DNA of 64,000 nt from Flavilitoribacter nigricans DSM 23189 = NBRC 102662 (GCF_002646595.1 NZ_PDUD01000003.1:48154-112153), one strand, 5' to 3'; positions 16,418-25,935 are shown, counted from the first letter of the stretch. Notes: generated by a model from the sequence alone, not told the origin. Made by a program: numbers and translations.

Positions 16418-17452
16418 ATGTGGAAAGATACCAAATACCTCCTTGCCTATATTGCCCCCCTGGCCGGATATCTGGGCATTTATTTCGGCGACTACTGGTC
16501 GCTGGGTAGCATTTATGTAGGATTTCTACTGATCCCCTTGCTGGAATTGCTGCTTCCCGGCACCACCCAAAATTTATCCGAACCGGAGGAGGCCCAACAG
16601 CTGAACAAACGCTTTTTTGATTACCTCCTCTATCTCAATATTCCTATTCTGTGGGGCCTGATCGCTTACTATTTCTACACGTTGGAACACCGGGTGCTTA
16701 GTACCGGCGAGATCGTCGGCATGACGTTCAATGTAGGTCTGGTGGTCGGCACCATCGGGATTAATGTGGCGCACGAGCTTGGCCATCGCGTCAGCAAAAT
16801 TGAACAATGGATGGCGCAATCCCTCCTACTTTCGGCACTGTACATGCACTTTTTTATTGAACACAATCGCGGCCACCACAAAAATGTGGGTACTGATCTC
16901 GATCCGGCTTCTGCCCGGGCCGGAGAATCCATTTATGCTTTTTGGTGGCGTTCGGCGACAGGTAGCTACCGCAATGCGTGGAAACTAGAGCGCGAAAGAC
17001 TGGAACGCGATGGACACGCGGTCTGGAGCTGGAGCAATCAGATGCTGCGCTTTCAGATCCTGCAGCTGGGCTATCTGCTGTCCGTTTGGTGGCTCCATTC
17101 CTTAGCAATGGTCGGATTTGCCGTCGCTATCGCGGTAGTGGGTTTTCTATTGCTGGAAAGCGTCAATTATATCGAACACTACGGTCTGCGTCGCCAAATG
17201 CTGCCCAGTGGGCGGTACGAGCCGGTGGAACCACGGCATTCCTGGAACTCTAATCACGAGCTGGGTCGCATTTTCCTCTACGAACTCACCCGGCACAGCG
17301 ACCATCATTATAAAGCGACCCGCAAATACCAGACCCTGCGGTACTTTGCCGAAAGTCCGCAATTGCCGACGGGGTATCCGGGCTCCATTCTGACGGCCTT
17401 GGTACCGCCGCTATGGTTCCGGATGATGCGTCCGTACATTCAGCGGTACTAA
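16418..17452 (+). CDS. alkB: AlkB-like membrane di-iron hydroxylase (alkane 1-monooxygenase family)
   Basis: 344 residues with about six membrane segments. Histidine boxes are HELGHR (near 119), HNRGHHKNVGT (near 149) and RHSDHHYKATRKYQ (near 293), with NYIEHYGLRR between, the alkane-hydroxylase pattern. It would hydroxylate the terminal carbon of alkanes or alkyl/fatty chains using O2 and electrons from rubredoxin or ferredoxin. No rubredoxin gene is adjacent; the PaaE-like reductase at 1-943 is too far to call a partner. At 344 residues it is somewhat shorter than Pseudomonas AlkB (about 400), so the substrate may not be a medium-chain alkane. Confidence 0.85.
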   Translation: MWKDTKYLLAYIAPLAGYLGIYFGDYWSLGSIYVGFLLIPLLELLLPGTTQNLSEPEEAQQLNKRFFDYLLYLNIPILWGLIAYYFYTLEHRVLSTGEIVGMTFNVGLVVGTIGINVAHELGHRVSKIEQWMAQSLLLSALYMHFFIEHNRGHHKNVGTDLDPASARAGESIYAFWWRSATGSYRNAWKLERERLERDGHAVWSWSNQMLRFQILQLGYLLSVWWLHSLAMVGFAVAIAVVGFLLLESVNYIEHYGLRRQMLPSGRYEPVEPRHSWNSNHELGRIFLYELTRHSDHHYKATRKYQTLRYFAESPQLPTGYPGSILTALVPPLWFRMMRPYIQRY

Positions 17453-17580
17453 GCTGAACGAAGGCCGCCCGAACTCTGGTGCCGTTCGCTGTCCGGCGCT
17501 AGCGACTTTCCTATTTATAAGTCCCGACTAATGAATAAATTCCTTTACTTTGCGGCTGTTAATCCGGAAAAATCAGGTAC

Positions 17581-18756
17581 ATGAAAATCAAGATCGCGGT
17601 ATTTTTTGGCGGACGTTCGGTTGAGCACGAAGTTTCGGTTATTTCTGCCCTCCAGGCCATTGATGCACTCGATAAACAGAAGTACGAGATACTGCCCGTT
17701 TATATCAGTAAGACCGGTCGTTGGCTTACCGGTGATCATCTGCTCAAGGTAGACAATTATAAAAATCTGAAGCAACTGATCGCCGATTGTGACGAGGTGC
17801 GCATCGTGCCCCACGCGGACGGCGGAAGCCTGGTCCAGGAAAGAGAGGGATTGTTCAAAAAGCCGCTGATCCATAAAGTAGATCTGGCCTTCCCCATACT
17901 GCACGGCACCTTCGGTGAAGACGGCGCCATTCAGGGCGTCTTTGAACTGATGGGCATTGCCTACGTGGGCTGTAATGTACTCTCCTCCGCCGTGGGTATG
18001 GATAAGATCACCACCAAAATGGTGCTGCGTCAGAATGAATTGCCGGTATTGGATTATGTGAATTTTTATCTGAAAGACTGGCTCAGTGACGAAGTGGCTA
18101 TCACGCAGGAGATTGCGGAAAAACTCAGCTATCCGCTGATCGTGAAACCCGCAAATACCGGTTCCAGTGTGGGCATCAGTAAAGTTAATGAAGTAGATGA
18201 TCTGCGGGACGCGGTGGAAAAAGCGGCTTCGTTTTCCCGGCGCATCTTGGTAGAACCAATGGTAACGAACCTGAAAGAGATCAACTGCTCTGTACTGGGT
18301 GATTACGAAAAGGCAGAAGCTTCTCCCTGCGAAGAACCGCTGCGCACGGGCGAGATCCTCAGCTACCAGGACAAATACGTAGCGGATAGCACCAAGGGCA
18401 TGAGCGGGGCCAAACGCAAGCTTCCGGCCGACCTTCCCGAAGCCATGTCCAAACACATCCAGGAACTTGCCATCGCTACCTTCAAGGCACTGGATTGCGC
18501 CGGTGTCGCCCGTATTGATTTTCTGATCGATGAGACGGACAATTCGGTTTACGTGAACGAGATCAATGCCATTCCGGGTTCTTTGTCTTTTTACCTCTGG
18601 AAAGCGGGTGGGAAGTCCTATCCTCAGCTACTGGACCAGATGATCAGTGTTGCCCTGAAAGCCCAGCGCGAAAAGAACAGTGTAACCTACACTTACGAAG
18701 AAGTGAATCTGTTTGCGGGAAGTTTGCAATCACTGAAGTTGGGGAAAGCAAAGTAA
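17581..18756 (+). CDS. ddl: D-alanine--D-alanine ligase
   Basis: 391 residues with an ATP-grasp fold. Markers are FFGGRSVEHEVSVISA (D-Ala/ATP binding), LHGTFGEDGAIQGVFEL, YVGCNVLSSAVGMDK, VKPANTGSSVGISKV and YVNEINAIPGSLSFYLW at the Mg site. It joins two D-Ala residues for the peptidoglycan precursor in the cytoplasm. Longer than the 306-residue E. coli DdlB, like VanA-type and DdlA-size enzymes; the EINAIPG loop followed by SFY is normal for D-Ala-D-Ala specificity. A TTACTTTGC sequence at about 17550 is a near-match to the -7 box. Confidence 0.95.
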   Translation: MKIKIAVFFGGRSVEHEVSVISALQAIDALDKQKYEILPVYISKTGRWLTGDHLLKVDNYKNLKQLIADCDEVRIVPHADGGSLVQEREGLFKKPLIHKVDLAFPILHGTFGEDGAIQGVFELMGIAYVGCNVLSSAVGMDKITTKMVLRQNELPVLDYVNFYLKDWLSDEVAITQEIAEKLSYPLIVKPANTGSSVGISKVNEVDDLRDAVEKAASFSRRILVEPMVTNLKEINCSVLGDYEKAEASPCEEPLRTGEILSYQDKYVADSTKGMSGAKRKLPADLPEAMSKHIQELAIATFKALDCAGVARIDFLIDETDNSVYVNEINAIPGSLSFYLWKAGGKSYPQLLDQMISVALKAQREKNSVTYTYEEVNLFAGSLQSLKLGKAK

Positions 18757-19082
18757 GGAGAAAAGCGAATCAACGTTCGGGGTAAAACCTCAACACCTCA
18801 ACACCTCAACACCTCAACACCTAAGAAAAAAAGGAGGGGCCATCCTCAAAACAACATATCATAGTTATAACCAAAATTTCTTACGTCTTAATCTACTTGC
18901 AGGGACGGCCCCATGTTTATGGTCTAAAAACCTGATGATTGTACATAAAGCACATTGCAGTACAAAAGTACACAATTTAGTGCAGGACCTGATTATCGAA
19001 ATGCCAGCCGATCCCGGAGCCGGAGATGTATCGCTATAGTTCTGCGGGGATAAGGCCCCGACCGGTCCAATTAAGGGCCGGA
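18757..19082. other. Intergenic region with 8-bp tandem repeat
   Basis: Convergent spacer between ddl and the methyltransferase. Apart from the tandem repeat at 18788-18819 I see only unique sequence; an overlapping minus-strand frame (18865-19239) lacks protein character. No T-tailed terminator is evident. Confidence 0.5.
18788..18819. repeat. Four perfect tandem copies of CCTCAACA
   Basis: Copies at 18788, 18796, 18804 and 18812, followed by a partial fifth (CCTA). It begins TAAAACCTCAA, a string also found on the minus strand in the truA-alkB spacer (near 16031-16041). Confidence 0.9.
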
Positions 19083-19637
19083 TTATTTCTTTTCGCAAAC
19101 CAGCACAAAAGCCGGAGGTACATTGAACGGAACAAAGTTGATGTCCACATTTCCAAAGATACTTTGATACAGTTTTTTGGACAGCAGAGAATAGTGTACC
19201 TGCACGTAACGTCCTCCCTGTTTCATGAATCGGTAGCACTTCCCAACGATATCCAGCCCCAGTTCTTTTGGCAGCGCAACGAAGGGTAGGGCGGAGATCA
19301 CATAGTCTACTTTGGTAGCGTTCAGTTGCTGCAGATAGTGGTCCAGTTCTTCGGCCGAATCCTCGGCTACGATCAGCCTTTCATCGCCGATACTTCTCAG
19401 GATATCACAGAATTTCGAGTTAACTTCAAAGACCAGCAATTTGGCATCCGGCTTCATTTTTTCGAGAATGAAACGGGTGATCACGCCGTCGCCGGCGCCC
19501 AATTCCACGATCAGGTCCGCCTCCTTAAAATTCACGTGTTTGATCATGTTTCGGCAGAGGCTTCGGGAACTACGGGTCACGGTACCGACCGTCTTCAGGT
19601 CTTTCAATCCTTCCACCAGAAAGTCTAATCTTTTCAT
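19083..19637 (-). CDS. SAM-dependent methyltransferase, PmtA/KsgA-like fold
   Basis: 184 residues from the second ATG (19637); an ATG two codons earlier is equally possible. Motif I is LIVELGAGDGVITRFIL near residue 42, followed by LLVFEVNSKFCDIL (acidic motif II) and VDYVISALPFVALP, the motif IV position that reads NPPY/NLPY in rRNA dimethylases. SALPF is closer to phospholipid N-methyltransferases, and VQVHYSLLSKKLY and VPPAFVLVCEKK support that. It would methylate phosphatidylethanolamine or another membrane-associated amine; the substrate is inferred. Confidence 0.7.
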   Translation of the reverse strand: MKRLDFLVEGLKDLKTVGTVTRSSRSLCRNMIKHVNFKEADLIVELGAGDGVITRFILEKMKPDAKLLVFEVNSKFCDILRSIGDERLIVAEDSAEELDHYLQQLNATKVDYVISALPFVALPKELGLDIVGKCYRFMKQGGRYVQVHYSLLSKKLYQSIFGNVDINFVPFNVPPAFVLVCEKK

Positions 19638-19720
19638 AACCATTTCTTATGCTCCTATCAATAAAAGGGTATTCAAAGACTTAAAGATACACGGAATTTC
19701 CCAAATGATCGTCCGAAATC

Positions 19721-21901
19721 CTAGCGGGCCATCCGCCATCCGAGTTTGTAGGTAGCTAAATACGCACTGCCTCGTCCATTAGCCTTCATCTTTTGTCTAA
19801 AACTCTCCGCAGCCGATCGATCGGTGAAAGCGCCCAGCGTGTAGCGGTAGTATTCAAAATCCGGAGTTTTCTCGATCATGGGAGCGGAGAAACCTTCCAG
19901 ATAATCCGAATCGATCGCTCTTTTGGCGGAAGCTACCTGTACTTTGTAGTGCAGTGGAGCATTGATGGTAAGCGGCTGGTGGAGTTCCGGCTGACCGCCC
20001 AGTGCCGGCAGATCGTCTCCCGGGCTAGCCCCGTCAACAGTAGTAAAAGCAACCTCTACACGTTTTTGCAGCTGTTCATCGCCTTCCAGCAGTGCTCCGC
20101 GCATGAAGAGCTGTTCCTTCGCAACGCCCTTCCGCAAAAGGTACTGTCCGACCGCTTCGGCTTTTTCGATCGCCTCAAACAAGGCGATCCCCGTGGGTCC
20201 TCCCGCGGGATGATAAGCCGTAATGACCAGCCGCAGATCACGCCGACCGATCAGCTTGTCACCCAGTTGATCCAGACGATCGTATTCAGTGGGCAGAATG
20301 GATTTTCCATCCACCTCAATCGGAGCGTAGGGCGATACCGGAACGGGTTCCGGCTCGGCTTTCGGAGTTGCACCGATCGATGTATTTACCGGCGCCGGCT
20401 GGGTATTCAGCGGAGGATTTACCGGTGGGGATACCGGCCGGTCAAAATCATTTTCCGCCAGCGGATTGGACTCGGCGGGTTTAGCGGGTTCTACCGGAGG
20501 AGGAAAATCGGGAATGTATTCGGGTTCGACTTGCGGGGGTTGAACACGATTATTGGCGGCCTGATCCTGGTGGTAATTCGGCGGGTACTCCATTTCTATG
20601 AGAAAGTCCTGAAAGAAGGCGATGTAGATATCCCGCTCGCCGTACCCTTCCTTGCGGGAAGAAGCAAAATAGGCGGTAAAACCATCCTGAGCGATCTTAA
20701 AAAAAGCATCATCACTCGCCGAATTAATCGGCATACCGACGCTTTTGGGAGGTGACCAGATATTTTTCTGCGGAACGAAAGTCGATTTGAAGACATCCAG
20801 CCCACCGATACTTTTTTTACTATCGTTGGAACTGAAGTACAACGTCTGGCCATCATTGGCCAGGAAAGGGGTAGTTTCGTCGTAAGCGGTATTGATGGTC
20901 GGGCCGAGGTTTTCGGGCAATAACCATCTGCCGTCGCGCTTACTCACTTTATACAGATCCCAGCCACCGTAACCGCCCCGGCGGTTGCTGGCGAAGATCA
21001 TCAGCGTATCCCGGTAAAAGACCGGATAATTATCTCCTTCGTGCGTTCGCAGGGGAGCCGGTAGCGGCGTAGAGCTCAGCGTCCGGTTTTCCATGCGCTG
21101 GAAAGTGTCCACGATCACATCGCCCCGCTGCAGGTCCCAGCCCTGGAAGTAGTACAGTGCCTGGCCCGATTCGTCAATGCCCAACAGTATTTCGTGTTTC
21201 GGACTGTTGAGCAGATAGTGCATCGGCTTTACATCCGACCACAAACCGCGGATCACCCGGGTACTGAACATATCACTGTAGAAATGTCCCCAGCGCGGAT
21301 CCGGATTGCCGTAAGCGTCCCGGGCACCACCGGTATTCTGGGACCGGATGGCGGAAAAGTACAGCCGATCGGCGTAGTTCGGACTGGAAATAGGTGCAAA
21401 TTCGTCTCCGGCGGTATTGACCTCGCTGCCCAGGTTTTCCGCGAATACATTGGTAGACTGGAACTGCAACTCGATACCGTTCGCACAGCGACGGATCTCC
21501 TCGATCACCATTCGTCGTTTGGGATCATTGGGAAATATGGTGCGCAGATAGGTTTTGTAATGATCACTGGCTTCCTTGAAGCGATGCTGGGCGTGACGCA
21601 CCTTGCCCATATAGAGCCAGCATTCCGGATAGGAGGGTTTGTTGCCCTGAGTCAGTCCGGCCAGCGTTTGATAAGCCTCATCCAGCTTGTTCGTCTGGTA
21701 CTGACAAACCCCGATCAGGAAACGCCCTTCTTCGTCCACCCGGCTCAACTGCCGGGATGTGGAAAGAATAGAAAGTGCCTCGGCGTAGCGCTCGTGGCCG
21801 AAAAAGACTTTGGCTTCGCGCAATTTATCCTGGTCCGAATTCTGGGCCCAGAGTATATTGCCGACAAACAAACAAAATAAAAGGAGTTTAAGTCTTGCCA
21901 T
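19721..21901 (-). CDS. Envelope protein: TPR-like, PD40 propeller, OmpA-like and SPOR domains
   Basis: 726 residues. A signal peptide (LLLFCLFVGNILWAQ) is followed by an N-terminal TPR-like helical region (to about 130), and a PD40/WD40-like propeller with repeated DRLYFSAIR, DTLMIFASNRRGGYGGWDLYKV, QTLYFSSNDSKKSIGGLDVF and FTAYFASSRKEGYGERDIYI. A Pro-rich linker leads to an OmpA-like domain (LRLVITAYHPAGGPTG, about 550-630) and a C-terminal SPOR-like segment (YKVQVASAKR ... YRYTLGAFTDRSAAESFRQ). This resembles PorE-type peptidoglycan-binding T9SS accessory proteins plus a SPOR module that would bind denuded glycan. No T9SS core genes are nearby, so the role is inferred. Confidence 0.8.
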   Translation of the reverse strand: MARLKLLLFCLFVGNILWAQNSDQDKLREAKVFFGHERYAEALSILSTSRQLSRVDEEGRFLIGVCQYQTNKLDEAYQTLAGLTQGNKPSYPECWLYMGKVRHAQHRFKEASDHYKTYLRTIFPNDPKRRMVIEEIRRCANGIELQFQSTNVFAENLGSEVNTAGDEFAPISSPNYADRLYFSAIRSQNTGGARDAYGNPDPRWGHFYSDMFSTRVIRGLWSDVKPMHYLLNSPKHEILLGIDESGQALYYFQGWDLQRGDVIVDTFQRMENRTLSSTPLPAPLRTHEGDNYPVFYRDTLMIFASNRRGGYGGWDLYKVSKRDGRWLLPENLGPTINTAYDETTPFLANDGQTLYFSSNDSKKSIGGLDVFKSTFVPQKNIWSPPKSVGMPINSASDDAFFKIAQDGFTAYFASSRKEGYGERDIYIAFFQDFLIEMEYPPNYHQDQAANNRVQPPQVEPEYIPDFPPPVEPAKPAESNPLAENDFDRPVSPPVNPPLNTQPAPVNTSIGATPKAEPEPVPVSPYAPIEVDGKSILPTEYDRLDQLGDKLIGRRDLRLVITAYHPAGGPTGIALFEAIEKAEAVGQYLLRKGVAKEQLFMRGALLEGDEQLQKRVEVAFTTVDGASPGDDLPALGGQPELHQPLTINAPLHYKVQVASAKRAIDSDYLEGFSAPMIEKTPDFEYYRYTLGAFTDRSAAESFRQKMKANGRGSAYLATYKLGWRMAR

Positions 21902-22313
21902 ATTCCGTCACTGTTTTATAGAAGCTGTTTCAATTGGCCGGTGCAGTTTCTTAGGGTCATTCAAGCCAGATCGGGTGGTGATCCGGCGGATCGACCGCCA
22001 TTGAAAATGCAGGTTGTGTGGAAGAGGATAGGGGGTCTCTGGTAGAAAAAAGTATCGGAACACGGGGTCCGACGGTTCAGTTATCAACAGGTACAGATCA
22101 TCCTGTTAACAATTGTCAACCTCTATACCTTTTACTATTTTTCCTCTACAATGTTGCATTGCAACCTGAATTCAACGGATCACCGGGCCAAAACACCGAC
22201 ATCTGCATCGGTTTTTTAGGGTATCAGGTAGTAAAAGGGTTGTAAGCGAACCAAAGCAAAATGTGCAAAAGCTTTGGAATACCGGGCTCCGGAAACCGGA
22301 AACCCGGTACTGT
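21902..22313. other. Intergenic region with several small palindromes
   Basis: No gene. It contains AACAGG/CCTGTT (22086-22091/22102-22107), a 16-bp near-palindrome GTTAACAATTGTCAAC (22105-22120), the 13-nt palindrome GTTGCA-T-TGCAAC (near 22153-22165), and the CCGG-rich hairpin at 22280-22309 after the E2 stop. The first three lie 180-260 bp upstream of the OmpA-like gene and could be operators. Confidence 0.5.
22280..22309 (-). terminator. CCGG-rich hairpin after the E2 gene
   Basis: TACCGGG (22280-22286) pairs with CCCGGTA (22303-22309) around a CCGG-AAA-CCGG core. Only 5 bp past the E2 stop on the minus strand; no long T tract. Confidence 0.5.
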
Positions 22314-23684
22314 TTAAATCGTCTGCTTGTGATCGAACTGTTCCAGGTAATCACCTACCCGGCGCAGGAACGAACCGCCGAGGAAGCCGTCCACTACCCG
22401 ATGATCATAAGACATGGAAAGGAACATCATTTGCCGCACGGCGATCAGATCGCCGTATTCGGTTTCCACTACCGCCGGTTTCTTCCGGATGGCCCCCACC
22501 GCCAGAATAGCCACCTGGGGTTGGTTGATAATGGGCGTTCCCATTACGTTACCGAAAGTACCTACGTTAGTAAGCGTGAAAGTGCCTCCCTGTATTTCAT
22601 CGGGTTGCAGTTTATTCTCCCGGGCCCGCCCGGCGAGGTCATTCACCGCTGTAGTGAGTCCCCGCAGATTGAGCTGATCGGCATTTTTGATAACCGGCAC
22701 GATCAGATTGCCCGTCGGAAGGGCCGTTGCCATCCCGATATTGATGTTTTTCTTCACGATGATCTTCGAATCTTCCACCGATACGTTGATCATTGGAAAA
22801 TCCCGGATCGCTTTCGCCACCGCTTCCATGAAAATGGGGGTAAAGGTGATCTTTTCCCCATATTTCTTAGCGAATTCCGCTTTAACTTTATTGCGCCAGT
22901 TGACAATATTGGTTACATCAACTTCTACAAAAGAGGTTACGTGGGGAGAAGTATGCTTGGAGCGTACCATGTGATCCGCAATGAGACGGCGCATACGGTC
23001 CATTTCGACGATCTCATCCTGACCGCTCTGGGAACGCACCTGCGGTGCCGGAGCTTCCGGTTTTTTCGCCATGGGCGCGGGCTGGCCGTTGCCGTTAGCC
23101 GTCGCGGGCTGACTGGTTTTGCGGGTTTCGATATAATTCAGGATATCCCGTTTGGTCACCCTTCCGGCCTGGCCGGTACCCGGCACCTGCTCCAGTTCCG
23201 ACATGGAGATATCTTCGGCCTGGGCGATGTTGCGCACCAGGGGCGAATAAAAGCGGCCGTCACTTCCCGTGCGGGAAACTTCGACGTCACCTCCCTGGTT
23301 GCCTTCGGCAATGGCCGTACTAACGGCTGGGCTCGGCTTGGCGGGACTCGGTGCAGCGGCGCTCTTTTCCTCCGGTTCAACTTCCTGCGGCTGGGCTTTC
23401 TTTTCGGCTACGCTGGGCGATGGCAGCGGCTCGTCGGCCCCCGCTTCCGTTCCGATGATGGCGATTACCTTACCGATGGGTACGGTCTCATCCTCTTGAA
23501 AAAGGATCTCCAGGATCTTACCGCTCACCGGTGAGGGAACCTCCGAATTAACTTTATCCGTTGCTATTTCCAGTACCGTTTCTTCTTCTTCTACCGTATC
23601 ACCCACTTGCTTCACCCAGTTCAGGATGGTCGCTTCCATGATACTTTCGCCCATTTTAGGCATGATCAATTCCACACGAGACAT
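22314..23684 (-). CDS. 2-oxoacid dehydrogenase E2 (dihydrolipoamide acyltransferase)
   Basis: 456 residues. One lipoyl domain (residues 1-80; lipoyl Lys in EIATDKVNSEV at 44), a Pro/Ala/Glu linker, a peripheral-subunit-binding domain (YSPLVRNIAQAEDISMSELEQV ... GRVTKRDIL, about 145-182) and the acyltransferase core ending SMSYDHRVVDGFLGGSFL with the HxxxD active site. It transfers acyl groups to CoA in a pyruvate, 2-oxoglutarate or branched-chain complex. E1 and E3 genes are not adjacent, so the complex is undecided; Bacteroidota often carry a branched-chain or mixed-specificity E2 alone. Confidence 0.9.
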   Translation of the reverse strand: MSRVELIMPKMGESIMEATILNWVKQVGDTVEEEETVLEIATDKVNSEVPSPVSGKILEILFQEDETVPIGKVIAIIGTEAGADEPLPSPSVAEKKAQPQEVEPEEKSAAAPSPAKPSPAVSTAIAEGNQGGDVEVSRTGSDGRFYSPLVRNIAQAEDISMSELEQVPGTGQAGRVTKRDILNYIETRKTSQPATANGNGQPAPMAKKPEAPAPQVRSQSGQDEIVEMDRMRRLIADHMVRSKHTSPHVTSFVEVDVTNIVNWRNKVKAEFAKKYGEKITFTPIFMEAVAKAIRDFPMINVSVEDSKIIVKKNINIGMATALPTGNLIVPVIKNADQLNLRGLTTAVNDLAGRARENKLQPDEIQGGTFTLTNVGTFGNVMGTPIINQPQVAILAVGAIRKKPAVVETEYGDLIAVRQMMFLSMSYDHRVVDGFLGGSFLRRVGDYLEQFDHKQTI

Positions 23685-23733
23685 AGTTGTAAACTGTTTT
23701 TATTTGGTTGACTTGATTAGGCGTAATTTTTTG

Positions 23734-23741
23734 CAAAAATA
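23734..23741 (-). promoter_or_regulatory. -7 element TATTTTTG of the E2 gene
   Basis: Minus-strand TAnnTTTG match 50 bp before the E2 start; no TTG at the expected -33 distance. Confidence 0.4.
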
Positions 23742-23774
23742 CAGGAAAAAAGGGAATCAGCCGTTTTGCGGGCT

Positions 23775-25019
23775 CTAATAGTGTTTAAGCACAAACTTGC
23801 GCACCATATTCAGCGCAATATTGCCGGCATATTGGATGTTTTTCAGCCGGTCCTTCCCTGATTGCAACTTAAAAACTTCGGTAGTTGTTGCGTTGCCGAC
23901 CGCCATCCAGATCGTACCAACGGGTTTTTCCGGGCTTCCTCCGCCCGGGCCGGCAATGCCCGAAATGGCAACGGCCAGATCGGTCTTCATGACCTTCAGG
24001 GCACCGCTTACCATTTCCCGCACCGTCGCTTCGCTCACCGCGCCGTGGGTTTCCAGAGTGGCGGGATCTACCCCGAGCAAATCCTGTTTTATTGCGTTGG
24101 CGTAAGCCACAATACTTCCCATAAAGTAGTCGGAAGATCCGGCAACCGAGGTGATCAGATGGGCGACGTAGCCCCCGGTACAGCTCTCCGCAGTAGTGAG
24201 CGTCAGCTTGCGGTTCCGCAATAGATGCCCCAGGTTTTCCTCCAGGGATTCGTCGTTCTGACCGTAGATCAGATCTCCCAGTCGCTCCCGGATCCGGCCG
24301 GCTTCCTTTTCGACGTCCATTTGCAGTGCCGCCGCATCCATCGCCGTACCCGACAGACGTACCCGCACGTAACCCAGATTCGGCAGGTAGGCCAACTTAA
24401 TATGGGCCGGCAGCTGGTCTTCAATTTCTTCCAGTTTTTCCGCGATCCGGGATTCGCCCTCTCCGGCGGTCATGAGGGTATGGTGATAGATGGCCTGTAC
24501 GGGAAACTTTTCCTGCAAACGCGGAATGACCTCGTTGGTCATCAGGTATTTCATTTCGTAGGGCACGCCCGGCATGGAAACGATCACACTGCCATTGTAT
24601 TCAAACCACATCCCCGGTGCCGTTCCCATTTTATTGGTAAGTACCTCCGCGTTGGTGGGCAGCATACACTGGGTCCGGTGCGCCGCCGTCGGGGTGCGCC
24701 CCAATTGCCGGAAAAAGCCTTCCAGCCGCTGGTAAGTAGGTTCGTGGAACTGCAGCTCTACCCCGAAAAAGTCGGCAATGACTTTTTTGGTAATGTCATC
24801 TTTGGTCGGGCCCAGTCCTCCGGTCATCAGCACCACATCCGCCTGCGCACTTGCCCGTTCCAGGGCTCCGCGGATGTCCTCCGCACCGTCCCCGACCGTG
24901 GAGATCCCGGTAACGGCGGCACCGATGAGATTAAGCTGGGTTCCCATCCAGGCCGAGTTGGTGTCCACGATCTGGCCGATGAGAATTTCGTCACCTATAG
25001 TGATTATGTGTACGGTCAT
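23775..25019 (-). CDS. cinA: CinA-family nicotinamide-nucleotide amidohydrolase
   Basis: 414 residues, full two-domain length. The N-terminal COG1058/MoCF-like domain has IITIGDEILIGQIVDTNSAW, MTGGLGPTKDDITKK and SMPGVPYEMKYL; the C-terminal PncC-type domain (from about 255) has TTAESCTGGYVAHLIT, VSEATVREM and AVAISGIAGPGGGSPEKPVGT. Such proteins hydrolyse NMN to NaMN and, via the N-terminal domain, ADP-ribose, recycling pyridine nucleotides. It forms no operon with E2 (90-bp gap) or birA. Confidence 0.93.
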   Translation of the reverse strand: MTVHIITIGDEILIGQIVDTNSAWMGTQLNLIGAAVTGISTVGDGAEDIRGALERASAQADVVLMTGGLGPTKDDITKKVIADFFGVELQFHEPTYQRLEGFFRQLGRTPTAAHRTQCMLPTNAEVLTNKMGTAPGMWFEYNGSVIVSMPGVPYEMKYLMTNEVIPRLQEKFPVQAIYHHTLMTAGEGESRIAEKLEEIEDQLPAHIKLAYLPNLGYVRVRLSGTAMDAAALQMDVEKEAGRIRERLGDLIYGQNDESLEENLGHLLRNRKLTLTTAESCTGGYVAHLITSVAGSSDYFMGSIVAYANAIKQDLLGVDPATLETHGAVSEATVREMVSGALKVMKTDLAVAISGIAGPGGGSPEKPVGTIWMAVGNATTTEVFKLQSGKDRLKNIQYAGNIALNMVRKFVLKHY

Positions 25020-25173
25020 GTATTGAAAGCTTATGTTGAAAGAGGTTGGGATTATGGGAGATTTGGAACTTGATACGTTTGCATCCGGGGCTTTATATGT
25101 TGCGCTTCTTTAAGTCAACAAACCTGCCGGCGACTTGTCGTTCCGAATAAACCGCCGAGCCGGTTATCAACAT

Positions 25174-25935
25174 CTAATAGACATAAACAACATCCTTAAT
25201 CGCAAACAATTCCACCTGCCCTCCGGTTTCGATCTTCAGCTTTCCATTTTTGTCCACTCCGGTAATGGTGCCGTAAAATTGGCGGCCGTCCGGGTAGGCA
25301 AACTGGCGGCGTTCGTTTCTCCGGTAGAGGTGCTGGAGGTAGTCGGTGCGGATATTATCGATCCCCCCTTGCCGGAGTTGTAGATAGCGCGTTTCCAAGT
25401 GTGCGAATAAGGTCAGCATGAGATCGTTCAGATCGATCTTTTGCCCCGTTTCCAGGTAAAGGGAACTGGCCCGGGAAAGCCCCGGAGCGAATGCTTCCTG
25501 ATTGACGTTTATCCCCATACCGACGATGCTCGACTGAATATTCGGGCCACTGAGCGAATTTTGAATAAGAATACCACAGATTTTGCGTTCTCCTATTAGA
25601 ATGTCGTTAGGCCATTTTACGATAACCGGCTTTTCGGTAAAATTCGCAACGGCGTCTCTTACCGCAAGGGCGAGGGCCTGATTGAGTTCGAATTGATCGC
25701 GGGCAAGTAGAAAAGTGGGATAAAAAATTACACTTACCGTCAGGTTCTGACCGGATTCAGTGTCCCAGGTATTTCCCATCTGTCCCCGGCCCGCAGTTTG
25801 GTGGTCGGCAAGGATGGCAGCACCCTCTGCCGGTCGCTCCCGAAGCAGCCAGTTTGCGGCGTAGTCATTGGTGGACGGAAGGGCTGAAAACCGCCGTGAA
25901 ACCTTTCCTACAAAAAGGGTGTTTTTATTAGGCAA
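25174..25935 (-). CDS. birA: Biotin--[acetyl-CoA-carboxylase] ligase
   Basis: 253 residues. Catalytic motifs: LPSTNDYAANWLL, ILADHQTAGRGQMGNTW (the GRGRxGR-type loop, here GRGQMGN), VKWPNDILIGERKICGILI and GMGINVNQ. A short C-terminal SH3-like part follows. There is no N-terminal DNA-binding domain, so it is a monofunctional ligase that biotinylates carboxylases and not a biotin-operon repressor. It is divergent from rsfS-ftsH, an arrangement frequent in Bacteroidota. Confidence 0.94.
   Translation of the reverse strand: MPNKNTLFVGKVSRRFSALPSTNDYAANWLLRERPAEGAAILADHQTAGRGQMGNTWDTESGQNLTVSVIFYPTFLLARDQFELNQALALAVRDAVANFTEKPVIVKWPNDILIGERKICGILIQNSLSGPNIQSSIVGMGINVNQEAFAPGLSRASSLYLETGQKIDLNDLMLTLFAHLETRYLQLRQGGIDNIRTDYLQHLYRRNERRQFAYPDGRQFYGTITGVDKNGKLKIETGGQVELFAIKDVVYVY

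Noticed and set aside
18788..18819. Origin-like iterons
   Set aside because: Only four 8-bp copies, no DnaA boxes or replication gene nearby.
18865..19239. 124-codon minus-strand frame
   Set aside because: Runs through the methyltransferase gene in another frame and has an odd Cys/His-rich composition.
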